The position numbers and the translations under genes were made by a program. A stretch of DNA of 64,000 nt from Dyadobacter sp. CECT 9275. GTDB taxonomy: Bacteria; Bacteroidota; Bacteroidia; Cytophagales; Spirosomataceae. Below, in pieces: positions 46,033 through 55,200 of this stretch; positions within the stretch are counted from its first letter, which is position 1; every line of letters begins with the position of its first letter. The stretch covers positions 62,001-126,000 of the forward strand of contig NZ_CAJRAF010000001.1 of the NCBI RefSeq assembly GCF_907164905.1, given 5' to 3'. The notes below the pieces were generated by a model that saw only the letters and a list, made by a program, of their open reading frames with translations, did no database searches and had not been told where the DNA came from.

Positions 46033-46938
46033 ATGAAAGAATTGTTTCCTGTAAAAGGAATTATTACAGTTTTAAATACCCCGTTTGATTCAAACGACAG
46101 ACTGGACGAGCAGGCGCTGAGGCTGCATGTGCGCATGGCTATGGAGGCGGGTGTGGCAGGTTTTCTGGTTCCGGCCATGGCATCGGAGGTCTATAAGCTG
46201 ACTATGGCGGAGCGTTTGAAAATGGTTGGTATTGTGACCGAAGAAGCGGGAGAGAAAGTACCTGTTTTTGCCGGAGCAGGCGAAACCGATCATCAAAAAC
46301 GTTTGGAGATTGTCGGTAGATATCTGGAACTCGGTTGCAGAAATGTGTTATTACAAATACCTTTTGAAAACGAGGAACTGTTTAAATCACATTTTCGGCA
46401 AGTGGCAGATCTGGGGATCGAAACCATTATGCTGCAGGATTGGGATGCGTCGGGTTATGGCCTGCCTGATCCCTTAATTCTGGATTTGTTTAACACGGTG
46501 GAGGCATTTCGATGTCTTAAAATCGAAACAGTTCCTGCAGGAGTTAAATACAGTCGTTTGCTTCAGTTGACTGAGGGGCGTCTGCATTTAAGTGGCGGAT
46601 GGGCGGTAACGCAGATGATCGAGGCGCTGCAACGAGGCGTGCATGCGTTCATGCCAACCGGTATGCATTTTATATATACTGCCATTTACAATGCTTTTCA
46701 GGCCGGGGAGTATGTACGGGCGGAAGCGTTGTTTAATGAGTTGCTGCCCGTATTGGCTTTTTCAAACCAGCACCTGGATATCTCCATACACTTTTACAAA
46801 CGTCTGCTACACCGGCAGGGCATTTACAGTACGCCCCTGGTGCGTCAACCTATCCTTCCGTTTGATTCGTATCACGAAAAGCTGGCAGACCGGCTTATGG
46901 AAAGGGTGATTAGACTGGAGGCTGCGGTTAAGGGTTGA
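46033..46938 (+). CDS. Dihydrodipicolinate synthase-family aldolase
   Basis: This 301-residue TIM-barrel protein of the DapA/NanA superfamily has the start GIITVLNTPFDSNDRLDE, a VPAMASEVYKLTMAER segment in place of the GTTGE motif, and a VFAGAGETDHQKRLE strand. The Schiff-base Lys fits FRCLKIETVPAG. Members make or break 2-oxo acids through pyruvate. Genuine DapA is usually more conserved, so a sugar-acid aldolase role (for example keto-deoxy sugar acids from uronates) is more likely, in line with the CE15 gene 81 bp upstream and a DgoK elsewhere in the window. A strong terminator follows. Confidence 0.8.
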   Translation: MKELFPVKGIITVLNTPFDSNDRLDEQALRLHVRMAMEAGVAGFLVPAMASEVYKLTMAERLKMVGIVTEEAGEKVPVFAGAGETDHQKRLEIVGRYLELGCRNVLLQIPFENEELFKSHFRQVADLGIETIMLQDWDASGYGLPDPLILDLFNTVEAFRCLKIETVPAGVKYSRLLQLTEGRLHLSGGWAVTQMIEALQRGVHAFMPTGMHFIYTAIYNAFQAGEYVRAEALFNELLPVLAFSNQHLDISIHFYKRLLHRQGIYSTPLVRQPILPFDSYHEKLADRLMERVIRLEAAVKG

Positions 46939-46961
46939 TACTTAAATTTTAAAGGACAAAG

Positions 46962-46997
46962 GAACCGGGGCAGACGACATCCTCGGTTCTTTTTTTT
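46962..46997 (+). terminator. Intrinsic terminator
   Basis: GAACCGGGG pairs with CCTCGGTTC and is followed by eight T residues. It ends the CE15-aldolase unit. Confidence 0.85.
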
Positions 46998-47475
46998 GTG
47001 CTCTTTTTTCTCTTTTCTGACTTGGTCTGATGAGAGTATTTATAATGAAAATATATAATTATTTCGTTATTGTGCTTTAAGTTCTTATCTATGGATAATC
47101 GCGTTTGGTACTATAATTTTAGGGTGTAAAGAAAGTACTCGTTAACTTAAATAGTACTTTATTGATATATACTATTTAAGATTTTAAGATAATTTGCAAA
47201 ACTATTTACTTTGTAAACCATTGATAAACAATTATTGTTGATATTTGTGATGAAAATGAAGGTGTCTGTTGTAATCAACATTTAGGAGTGCGTTAAAGTA
47301 ATTATTTAAAGACAAAATAAAATTGAATACTAGTAAGATAGACCTGGCGGATAGGATGGTCAGATGAGGAGATTGTTTTTAATAATTGTATTATACCAAT
47401 TATCATTGTTTAATGTCCGAAATAGTATCTTCATCTAGGTTCTGAAAGTATCGTTTCAAATGACGAATAAAAATC
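46998..47475. other. Very AT-rich intergenic stretch
   Basis: Nearly 480 bp of strongly AT-rich DNA before an unknown gene. A TTACTTTG at 47206-47213 resembles a -7 element but has no TTG at the right distance. A small palindrome, AACAAT-T-ATTGTT, lies near 47228-47240. No gene is seen. Confidence 0.45.
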
Positions 47476-47985
47476 ATGACACAAATACAAAAGTATATAA
47501 GCAAATCTCCGATCTCGGATCTCAGAAATTTATTCCAAAACCTGTTTGATGTTTTATCGCAGCCGGTTGCTCCGTTTGGAGGTAATTTGCTGGAAGCGGG
47601 CCATGCTACAAAGGGAGCAGTAACCCTGGGTAGTAAGTCAGAAAATAAGCCGTCTAAGGATAACAATAGATATTCTGAAAATCGCTATTCGGTATTGTAC
47701 ATGCTTAACGCGCAGTATCACCATATTGGCTGTTCGTCCCAGGAAGAAGCTCAGGCGGTTTTAGGGCTTTTGATGACAGACGGCAACCGTATACCTGTGG
47801 GGATTTATGACGGGCATACGGACATGTTCGAATGGGAGATTATCGGACAATACTTTCATAGTAAGGATCCGATCAGCGAGCAGCAGAGCCGATTGGATGA
47901 AATCCTGACGATTTCCCGTGTTCTACGTCGCCGTGATTCCAGCTGGCAACCCGGGTATTTACAAAAGCCCAGCTTTTTTGCATAA
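47476..47985 (+). CDS. Unknown cytoplasmic protein (169 residues)
   Basis: No family is recognised. The N-terminal third is helical and polar, the middle is low-complexity (SKSENKPSKDNNRYSENR). A conserved-looking core follows, RYSVLYMLNAQYHHIGCSS then a helix (EEAQAVLGLLM) and GNRIPVGIYDGHTDMFEWE. The core reads like a small beta-alpha module. There is no signal peptide or membrane helix. It stands alone between a very AT-rich upstream stretch and a 16-bp hairpin, on the opposite strand to the next gene. Confidence 0.6.
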   Translation: MTQIQKYISKSPISDLRNLFQNLFDVLSQPVAPFGGNLLEAGHATKGAVTLGSKSENKPSKDNNRYSENRYSVLYMLNAQYHHIGCSSQEEAQAVLGLLMTDGNRIPVGIYDGHTDMFEWEIIGQYFHSKDPISEQQSRLDEILTISRVLRRRDSSWQPGYLQKPSFFA

Positions 47986-48017
47986 ACGGTGCGTAGCAGA
48001 CTGACCATTCCGGCGTG

Positions 48018-48056
48018 TGATGAGTATGTATCTTGCTATTAGATACATACTCATCA
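48018..48056. terminator. Perfect 16-bp hairpin abutting a stop codon
   Basis: TGATGAGTATGTATCT and its exact complement flank a 7-nt loop (TGCTATT). It lies between convergent genes and touches the stop of the gene at 48057. There is no T-tract, so termination would not be of the classic kind. Confidence 0.55.
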
Positions 48057-48434
48057 TTAACGGATATGTAACACGATCAGTGCCACAATAGCGGGCAGGG
48101 CCTGCACAAAGAATATTTTCCGGCTGGCGGTAACTGCACCATAGATGCCTGCGACAAGGACGCACGTCAGAAAGAAAACGGCAATGTAAAAGGCCCAGTG
48201 ATGGTCTGTAATGAAGAAGGTCCAGATGAGGCCGGCGGCTAAGAAACCATTGTACAGCCCCTGATTGGCAGCAAGGGTTTTTGTGGGTTTAAACAGCTCG
48301 GGTGCCAGTGAGCCTTTGAAAACTTCTTTGCCTTTTGTTTCCCAGGCAAACATTTCGAGGTAAAGGATATACAGGTGTTCCAGCGCCACCATGCCAACGA
48401 GGATTTTTGATAGGATTTCCATGGGTTTGGGCAT
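48057..48434 (-). CDS. DUF1304 membrane protein
   Basis: A 125-residue protein (start ATG 48434 or 48422) with four predicted membrane helices. The DUF1304 signature is readable: LVGMVALEHLYILYLEMFAW, followed by NQGLYNGFLAAGLIWTF and a final AGIYGAVTASRKIFFVQALP. The family is widespread and without known function. It sits in the inner membrane. A TATATTTG -7 element at 48483-48476 lies close upstream, inside the spacer to the ThuA gene, so it probably has its own promoter. Confidence 0.85.
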   Translation of the reverse strand: MPKPMEILSKILVGMVALEHLYILYLEMFAWETKGKEVFKGSLAPELFKPTKTLAANQGLYNGFLAAGLIWTFFITDHHWAFYIAVFFLTCVLVAGIYGAVTASRKIFFVQALPAIVALIVLHIR

Positions 48435-48475
48435 TGTTATAAGTTACTATCTTTTTTAGTACTGACCGGGTCCTC

Positions 48476-48483
48476 CAAATATA
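48476..48483 (-). promoter_or_regulatory. Putative -7 element TATATTTG for the DUF1304 gene
   Basis: The minus strand reads TATATTTG 42-49 nt before the first ATG. No TTG at the -33 place. Confidence 0.4.
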
Positions 48484-48487
48484 AACT

Positions 48488-49234
48488 TTACTTTACGCCT
48501 TTTCCAGTGGCAGCCCAGAAGATGCCTCCGTATAGGTGATCCAGAAAGGACTGGTCGGAGTAAACCATTCCGATGTGCCCCAAGCCTGTATAAAAGGCTC
48601 TTCCGCCGTCGTAAGGATGGTACCATGCAATGGGGTGCACGTCACCCATGCCGTTGCCTTTACTGGTTTTGGGATTATACGTTTTTTCGTCCAGTGTGAT
48701 CAGGAATTTGAGATCGTCGGATTTGTATGGTTTCTGGTATTCATACCATTCGTCGGTCCAGAGCATTCGTTTGGGGAAACGCTCCAGCCCGGGGAAATTA
48801 CTGTTGACTACATCCAGATATGCCGTTTGTTGCGCAGGGTGTGTATAAAACATCATCCCCACCAGCTTGGTGTACCAGGCCCAGTCATACTCGGTATCTG
48901 CTGCGGCATGGATACCCACCCAGCCTTTGCCAGACTGAATATATTTTTCAAAGGCCGTCTGTTGTTCTGCATTCAGGATGTCTCCCGTCGTATTCAAGAA
49001 AATTACTACATCAAAAGCTTTAAGCCGCTGCTCATTAAAAACGGAGGGGTCTTCCTGCCAGTCAACGGTAAAATTATGCCTGGCGGCAAGATTCCGCACG
49101 CCATCAACGCCTTCATGAATGGAAGTGTGGTGAAACCCCGCTGTTTTCGTAAACAACAAAGCTTTGAACTGCTGGGCGTGGGACGAAACGGCACTCAGGG
49201 CTACCAGCAGCAGTGGATATATTTTTTTGATCAT
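48488..49234 (-). CDS. Secreted ThuA-domain protein
   Basis: A signal peptide ending SHAQ precedes a full ThuA (trehalose-utilisation, glutamine-amidotransferase-like) domain: KALLFTKTAGFHHTSIHEG, DVVIFLNTTGDILNAEQQ, GWVGIHAAADTEYDW, HPIAWYHPYDGGRAFYTGLGH. The usual amidotransferase Cys is not seen. ThuA proteins act on 3-keto sugars in some bacteria and often accompany DUF1080 and PVC heme proteins, as they do in this window. Here the protein is exported, pointing to periplasmic sugar chemistry. Single-gene unit. Confidence 0.88.
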   Translation of the reverse strand: MIKKIYPLLLVALSAVSSHAQQFKALLFTKTAGFHHTSIHEGVDGVRNLAARHNFTVDWQEDPSVFNEQRLKAFDVVIFLNTTGDILNAEQQTAFEKYIQSGKGWVGIHAAADTEYDWAWYTKLVGMMFYTHPAQQTAYLDVVNSNFPGLERFPKRMLWTDEWYEYQKPYKSDDLKFLITLDEKTYNPKTSKGNGMGDVHPIAWYHPYDGGRAFYTGLGHIGMVYSDQSFLDHLYGGIFWAATGKGVK

Positions 49235-49442
49235 GGGTTTAATTGTAAGATTTCAGATAACATCATTTACCCGCGAGGAAGAGATTTGTATCCCGTCTCC
49301 ATCAATTCCTATAAAGACATGCTTATGGGCTTATATACTTAAATGACTTCGCAAGTCGGAATAATAGCTTGCAAAAGTGGGATTGATAGGTACATGTCCC
49401 GGAAGACTGCCCTCCGTTACGAAAAACCAGCCAGGCAAGCGC

Positions 49443-50756
49443 TCAGGGTAATATCTTCCAGAGTATATCCGAATCGTAATCGGTATAGTGGACGTATTTC
49501 CGGTTTCGCATCCAGAGCAACACATTTTTGTCGCCCTTTTTTTTGTATCTGGGAATCACCGGACGAACATTATCAAACTCAGAATTTCGGGTGATCGGCG
49601 TGATTTTCCAGCTTTTGCCCAAGTCCCTGGTTTCTCCTTTTGATATTTCAAATACATTGTTAACCTCGTGTGAAAAATATACCACCGAAGGGTCCAGCGG
49701 GTCAATGGTGAGGCCGCCTGAATAATTTTCTTCCCGTTCCTTTTTGCCCTCCGGCGTCTGAGGGAACCATTTGCCGGAATCTGTCAGATGGTTGTCGTTC
49801 CATTTCTGACCATCCCATACGGCATAATAATACTGATGCTGCTGGTTGGTAGGGTAACGGGTATAGGCAACAACGGGCCGTCCCTTCCGGTCTGGCACGA
49901 TGTCAAAAATCCAGGCTTTTCCTGTTTCGGCAGTGGCTTTGTATACAATGGAGGCATCGGACGGATGAAATGGTAGTTGATCCATATTGGCAATTTTGGA
50001 TCCGTCCGCACGCCAGAAAGCACCTTTTTCGTAGTAACAGTAATAAACCGAGTTCAACGGTTCGGCATTAGGATGCCCGTCAGTAAAAATAAGATGGATG
50101 CGGGATTTGCCATCTGAATAGTATTTGACGTACGGCCGGTTGTTGGTGTTAAGTTCTTTGGAGGTGATCACCACCATGGGGTCAGACCAGGTCTTGCCAT
50201 TGTCGGTAGAGGTAATCAGGTTGGGTTTGAATCCTACCCAACGGCCAAAGCTGAAAATTTTGTTGTTTTCTCCGCTCAGCATAAACGGATTGGCATAAGT
50301 GTACGTCTCACGTTTAAACTTTTCCAGCAGAGCCGGTGTCTGCGGTTTAAAAACCAGCGAGTCCGAAAACGTAGTAATATCCCATGGCTGTAAAGTTGTA
50401 TTCTGGATCACGCCCATGCCGTTTTTACTGCCTCCATGCCAGGTATATTGAGCAAGTATCCGGTTGTTGGGAAGCTGGAGAAAAGCCGGGTTGTCATGGT
50501 CGTCAATTTCCAGTTGGGTGTACAGTACCTTGCTGATCACTTTACCTGATTTAAGATCCAGAGAAGCCGCCAGGATATCGCCTGTTTTGGTAACCCAGCC
50601 CGTTACAATTTGTCCGTTTTTATTACTGGTATAAATGGCCCTCGGGTCGCTGAACCAGCACCATGCACCGTCGTTTGTGAGGGTTGAAACTGTCTGGGCA
50701 GAAAGTGTTGAAATGAAACTGAGGAAAGTGAAAATTAGAAGGCTGATTCTCATCAT
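49443..50756 (-). CDS. Secreted BNR-4 repeat protein
   Basis: A signal peptide ending LSAQ is followed by a propeller of the BNR_4 type. The opening GAWCWFSDPRAIY and the DDHDNPAFLQL, TYANPFMLSG and STDNGKTWSD segments are characteristic. The 437-residue protein appears complete. Related proteins include ulvan- and rhamnose-rich polysaccharide lyases as well as plain lectin-like propellers, so a glycan-active role is likely but the reaction is not fixed. It lies about 210 bp from the ThuA gene on the same strand. Confidence 0.8.
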   Translation of the reverse strand: MMRISLLIFTFLSFISTLSAQTVSTLTNDGAWCWFSDPRAIYTSNKNGQIVTGWVTKTGDILAASLDLKSGKVISKVLYTQLEIDDHDNPAFLQLPNNRILAQYTWHGGSKNGMGVIQNTTLQPWDITTFSDSLVFKPQTPALLEKFKRETYTYANPFMLSGENNKIFSFGRWVGFKPNLITSTDNGKTWSDPMVVITSKELNTNNRPYVKYYSDGKSRIHLIFTDGHPNAEPLNSVYYCYYEKGAFWRADGSKIANMDQLPFHPSDASIVYKATAETGKAWIFDIVPDRKGRPVVAYTRYPTNQQHQYYYAVWDGQKWNDNHLTDSGKWFPQTPEGKKEREENYSGGLTIDPLDPSVVYFSHEVNNVFEISKGETRDLGKSWKITPITRNSEFDNVRPVIPRYKKKGDKNVLLWMRNRKYVHYTDYDSDILWKILP

Positions 50757-50822
50757 TTATCGGTTAAGTTAAAAGTCTCCGGTAATCCTGTTACGGACCA
50801 TGTGAAAAGGTATAATATTATC

Positions 50823-51200
50823 TCAATTTAGTGAAGAGCTGTTTACCTGTCGCTCCATATCCCGGAATGCCCATCGGGCCATTTCATTGATCACGGTCTC
50901 CAGTTCTCTGCCCGATTCCGTGAGCGTATAGGTAACGTATGGAGGGACAACCGGTTTGGCTTCCCTGGTTAGTAAATGGTCGGCTTCCAGCTGTTTGAGG
51001 TGCTGGATCAGCATCTTTTCAGTTATGTGGGGCATCGCCTTTTTGATTTCATTGTATCGTTTGCTGCCCGATAAAAGGTGATATAAAATGATAGGTTTCC
51101 AGTGTCCTCCGATCTTGTTCATCACATAGGTGACAGGGCAGGTATTCAGGACAATCTCTCTGTTGGCATGGTAGGTCGAACTCTCCTTGATTCTTGTCAT
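50823..51200 (-). CDS. HxlR-family (QorR/YodB-like) redox regulator
   Basis: The start is ATG 51200; a longer frame to 51260 begins upstream of the predicted transcription start. The winged helix shows the HxlR layout, CPVTYVMNKIGGHWKPIIL, RYNEIKKAMPHITEKMLIQHL, and a wing through VTYTLTESGREL. Cys21 sits where redox-sensing HxlR proteins (YodB, QorR) carry their reactive Cys. It diverges from an NmrA-type oxidoreductase with overlapping promoters, the same pairing as HxlR genes next to quinone-reductase-like genes elsewhere. Repression relieved by quinones or other electrophiles is therefore the leading hypothesis. Confidence 0.88.
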   Translation of the reverse strand: MTRIKESSTYHANREIVLNTCPVTYVMNKIGGHWKPIILYHLLSGSKRYNEIKKAMPHITEKMLIQHLKQLEADHLLTREAKPVVPPYVTYTLTESGRELETVINEMARWAFRDMERQVNSSSLN

Positions 51201-51219
51201 GGTACATACTTTGGGGTAA

Positions 51220-51241
51220 GTACTTGTATAAAAGTAAGTAC
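51220..51241. promoter_or_regulatory. Putative HxlR operator, GTACTT-N10-AAGTAC
   Basis: Exact 6-bp inverted half-sites overlap the -33 element of the NmrA-gene promoter and touch the -7 element of the HxlR promoter. TACTT/AAGTA arms recall YodB-type boxes. Confidence 0.6.
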
Positions 51242-51254
51242 AAATATAGTTTTG
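51224..51254 (+). promoter_or_regulatory. Promoter of the NmrA-type gene, TTG-N20-TAGTTTTG
   Basis: TTG 51224-51226 and TAGTTTTG 51247-51254, with ideal 20-nt spacing, lie about 50 bp before ATG 51305. Confidence 0.75.
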
Positions 51255-51271
51255 TCCCATCAGAAAATCAA
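51241..51271 (-). promoter_or_regulatory. Promoter of the HxlR gene, TTG-N20-TATATTTG
   Basis: Minus-strand TTG 51271-51269 and TATATTTG 51248-51241 with 20-nt spacing; the -7 element overlaps that of the opposite promoter by two bases. A start near 51234 supports ATG 51200. Confidence 0.75.
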
Positions 51272-51304
51272 TTTTAATGATCGTTTATTAATCGTCTTAT
51301 CACA

Positions 51305-52198
51305 ATGAAATACATCATCACAGGGTCACTTGGTAACATCAGCTTACCCGTAACAGAAAATTTGGTCAAAGACGGGCACGAGGTAACGGTAATCAGCAGT
51401 AACCCCGGGAAAAAGGAAGCAATAGAAAAACTGGGCGCAAAGCCGGCGATTGGTTCCGTAACGGACGCGTCGTTCCTGTCGGATGTTTTCAGAAATGCAG
51501 ATGTGGCATATCTGATGGTCCCCAGCGATTTTTCGGCGCCGGACTACCCTAAATTACAGCGTGAAATTGCCGATCATTATGTAGGGGCTATTGCTGGCAG
51601 CAGTATCACACACGTGGTTTTATTGAGCAGTATCGGGGCGCATTTGAGGCAAGGTGCGGGGCCCATCGACGGGTTGGGATATCTGGAAGAAAGATTACTG
51701 GAGTTGAAAGATGTACATACTAAATTCCTCCGTCCTTCTTATTTCTTCAACAACCTTTACAGCCAGGCTGGCCTCATCAGCCATGCGGGCATTGCGGGAA
51801 GCAATTTCGGTAATACCGAGGAAAAACTGGTACTGGTTCATACCGGGGACATCGCGATTGTTGCATCCAGGTACCTGCTGGATCTGTCGTTCACCGGTAA
51901 CAGCATAACATATATCTCCAGTGACGAAAGACATCCCAATGAAATTGCAGAACTACTGGGCAAATCTGTTGACAAGGAGGGTATACCCTGGATCACTTTC
52001 ACAGATGAGCAGGCGCAGCAGGGAATGGTAGACGGAGGCTTGAGCCCTGGTTTTGCCGATCTGTATGTTAAAATGGGCAGGGCTATCCGTGAAGGAAAAT
52101 TACAGGAACATTACTGGCAAAACCGGCCCGAGGTTTTAGGAACCTATAAGCTGGAAGATTTTGTGAAAGCATTCAGTCTGGCGTATCACAAGGGCTGA
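51305..52198 (+). CDS. NmrA-family NAD(P)-binding oxidoreductase
   Basis: A Rossmann-fold protein of 297 residues of the atypical SDR/NmrA type. The dinucleotide site begins MKYIITGSLGNISLPVTENL, a GxxxxxG variant, and is followed by VVLLSSIGAHLRQGAG and FLRPSYFFNNL. Relatives include quinone reductases such as QorB and redox-sensing NmrA proteins. The neighbouring divergent HxlR regulator supports a quinone or electrophile detoxification role in the cytoplasm. It has its own strong promoter and a perfect terminator, so it is monocistronic. The true substrate is unproven. Confidence 0.85.
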   Translation: MKYIITGSLGNISLPVTENLVKDGHEVTVISSNPGKKEAIEKLGAKPAIGSVTDASFLSDVFRNADVAYLMVPSDFSAPDYPKLQREIADHYVGAIAGSSITHVVLLSSIGAHLRQGAGPIDGLGYLEERLLELKDVHTKFLRPSYFFNNLYSQAGLISHAGIAGSNFGNTEEKLVLVHTGDIAIVASRYLLDLSFTGNSITYISSDERHPNEIAELLGKSVDKEGIPWITFTDEQAQQGMVDGGLSPGFADLYVKMGRAIREGKLQEHYWQNRPEVLGTYKLEDFVKAFSLAYHKG

Positions 52199-52214
52199 TC
52201 TTTGGACTTCTAAT

Positions 52215-52259
52215 ACTCAAAAGAGACCGGCTAAACGGTCTCTTTTGAGTTATTTTTTT
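52215..52259 (+). terminator. Intrinsic terminator with 15-bp perfect stem
   Basis: ACTCAAAAGAGACCG and its exact complement flank a 6-nt loop and are followed by TATTTTTTT. It ends the NmrA-type gene. Confidence 0.92.
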
Positions 52260-52272
52260 CATATTTATATAC

Positions 52273-55200
52273 TTATTTTCCCATGATAAGCCGGGTCTGA
52301 GCAGCACCTGTCTCAGCTTCAGGTAACTGCACTGTCAGGGTTTTATCCTTGAAAATATTGCGGTCAACCGCCAGGGTAATCTGCTGAACACCTTGAGAAA
52401 GCTCTGCGGTGGCACTCTGTCCGGAAAGTTTGAGTGGCTTGCCGCCTGCCCAGGCCGTTATACCAGCTGTTTCGTTGAATGCCAGCGTGACATTCCCTTT
52501 TGTAAGTACCTCTACTTCGAAACGGATGAAGCTGTAACGTTTGTTTCCAGTGATTTCCGTCACAGGCAGTTCTGCAAGAGGGAGCTCGCCAGAAACTCTG
52601 CTGTATGCTGGCTGGAAAACCGTTTTGGTTTTGTCTTTCAGAATGTAGGCAGGACCTTCAGCCTGGACTTTACCGGTAAGTTCCTTGCTTGTTTCCGCTG
52701 TACTCCAGCGTCTTACAAACCTTGCGTTAGGTACCCTGAATTTCCCTGACTCGCCCAGTTTGGAGAGGAAACCAACCAGGTTAATAAAATCTTCCTTGTC
52801 CAGGCTGGCCGTTAGTCCGGGAGGCATGAGCGACCCGGGTGTTTTCTCTACCACGGTGATCTGGCTTTTGGGAATTGCGGTTTCGTTGCCCGTAACATCC
52901 CGCATGATCAGTTCGGTAGTGCCGTTGCTTACCAGGTATCCCAGCATTTCACTGCCATCCTTTTTTACAACACGCTGTAATTCAAAACCTTCTTTGATAG
53001 AGGCAGTCGGGTACAGTATGGAGCGGATAATGGTTTCAACAGGAGAGCTTGTTCCAAGGCTGCTAAGGTCTGGACCGATGCGGCCTCCTGCACCTCCGAT
53101 GGCGTGGCAGGTGAGGCAGCTCAGCGAAGCTTTGCGGAATACGGTTTCGCCCCGTTCAGCATCTGCAGTAGCCACAACCGTTTTTGCAAGGCTGGCGATT
53201 TGCTCATTATTCAGTTCCTGAGGCATTGTTTCAGCAGGAAGTATGCCACCTGAGGCTTCCAGCGCCTGTTTCAGTAATTTTACATCCGTGTCTTTCTGCC
53301 GGTTCTGAGAATACTGGCGTTGCACGATCTGCCGACCCGCCTTCGCTATATTTTCAGGAATTTTCTTGGACAGAAGCGCATCAGCTAATGCTTGAGCTCC
53401 CGGCCTTACCGTTAAAAACGATTGAAAAAGTTCGGTAGCATTCGCTTCGGGCAGTGCTTTGAAAAGATCCGGTGCAATGCGGGCCGCTTCGGATACATTT
53501 ACCATCACCAGTTGTGCTGCTGCCAGCTGGCGTAGTTCAGGGGAATTTTTTACAGTTGTCAGATCGGTCAGTTGCTTCACGGCCTGATCCTTATCCATCG
53601 AAGCCATCGCAGATAAAGCAGCTTTTTTAATATTCTTATCTCCTTTTTGGGCCAGGCTTACCAGCGTTCCGTTCATTTCGGGAAGCTTCCACAGGCCGAT
53701 CAGTTTGATGGCAGCCGTGGCAATGGCCTCGTCGTCATTATTGATAAAGCCTGAAATACGTTTTAAATCTCTGTCGGGCATTACGTTTCGCTGGCGCGCA
53801 GCGGTTTCCAGTGCTCCTAATTGGGCCGCTGTATTTTTATCCCCGCCAGCAACGGCCATATCCAGCAGCAGGTTTAAGTCCGACTGTTTACCTAGTTTAG
53901 CAATCGCAGCGAGTGCGTCTTTTTGATAAATTTCCGGTACCTGTCCTTTCCGGTAAAGCTGCACCAGCTGACTGATCGCTTCCGGATTGCCGGATGATTT
54001 CAGAGCAAAAGCTGTTTTTCCAGCATTACCGAAGAAGTCAGGGTCGGTTTTCAGACGTGCCATCCAGAATGGTTCCAGCTCACGGATGGTTTGCCAGAGC
54101 GCAAAATCCAGGAATTCGTCCATCTGTTGGTCCAGTACCGACAACGCGGTGCGTGCAGCCTGGGCGGTTTTTAATTTACGCAGTGCAATCACGGCTTCAA
54201 GGCGTACCTGAGGATGTTTGTCAGTTACCGCTTTGGCAAGAAGAGATGGTACATCTGTTATGCGGGCATGCCAGAATTCCAGTGCGCGAAGCCCCGCCGC
54301 CCTTGCATTATGGCTTTGTGCATTCAAGAGGCTAAGTAAAAGCGGTTCGTTTACGACGTTGAGCGCCTGATACACCCATACGGCTTCCAGCAGATGGTGT
54401 TCGTATTCCTTATCTTTTTTATCCAGATTACTTACCCAGTTTTTCAGAGCCGGAATCACCTCTTTTGCCCCCCGTTCTTTCAATACCTGACGGGCCTGTG
54501 CACGGGTCCAGTCTTCCGGCAACTTTAAGGATTCAAGCAGTTCGTTTACAGAAGCCTTGCTTAATTTGGGAACTTTAACCAGCGGGCGTCCTTTGGCTGT
54601 AATACGCCAGATACGGCCATGTTCCTGGTCGCGGCGGGGATCATGAAAATCCACTTCACCATGCTGGATGATCGGGTTATACCAGTCGGCCACATAGATG
54701 GCACCATCTGGCCCAACATTGATATCTACCGGGCGGAAGGCTACGTTGTCCGTCCACATCAGGTCTTCCGTTTGCCGGGATGCATATCCGCTGCCCTGTT
54801 CTTCAAGCTTAAAACGGTTGATACGGTTGGCGCGGAAATCATTGGTAATCACACTGCCTTTCCAGGATTCGGGTAAATGCCTGCCCGATACTACATCCAG
54901 CCCGCTATGCTTGGGTTGCCCTGGATTTAAGCCCCGGATGATCCGCTCGGCGCCCGGAGCTGTCACAAATGTGGCTCCCGGGAATCCATAATTGATACCT
55001 TCGCCGCCAGCACCGTCGGTCAGGAAGGATTGTCCCCAGCGGTCAAACTGGAGTCCCCAGGGGTTGACAAGCCCTCTGGCATAAACCTCCATATCCAGTG
55101 TTTGCGGATTGAGCTGCCATACACCACCCCCCTCAAGTCGTTTGATACCCTGAGGCGTTTCTACGTGACTGTAGATGTAGATCGACTGGTTGAAGTAAAG

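Noticed and set aside
51200..51260. Longer HxlR frame starting at 51260
   Set aside because: It begins upstream of the predicted transcription start near 51234 and adds residues not typical of the family.
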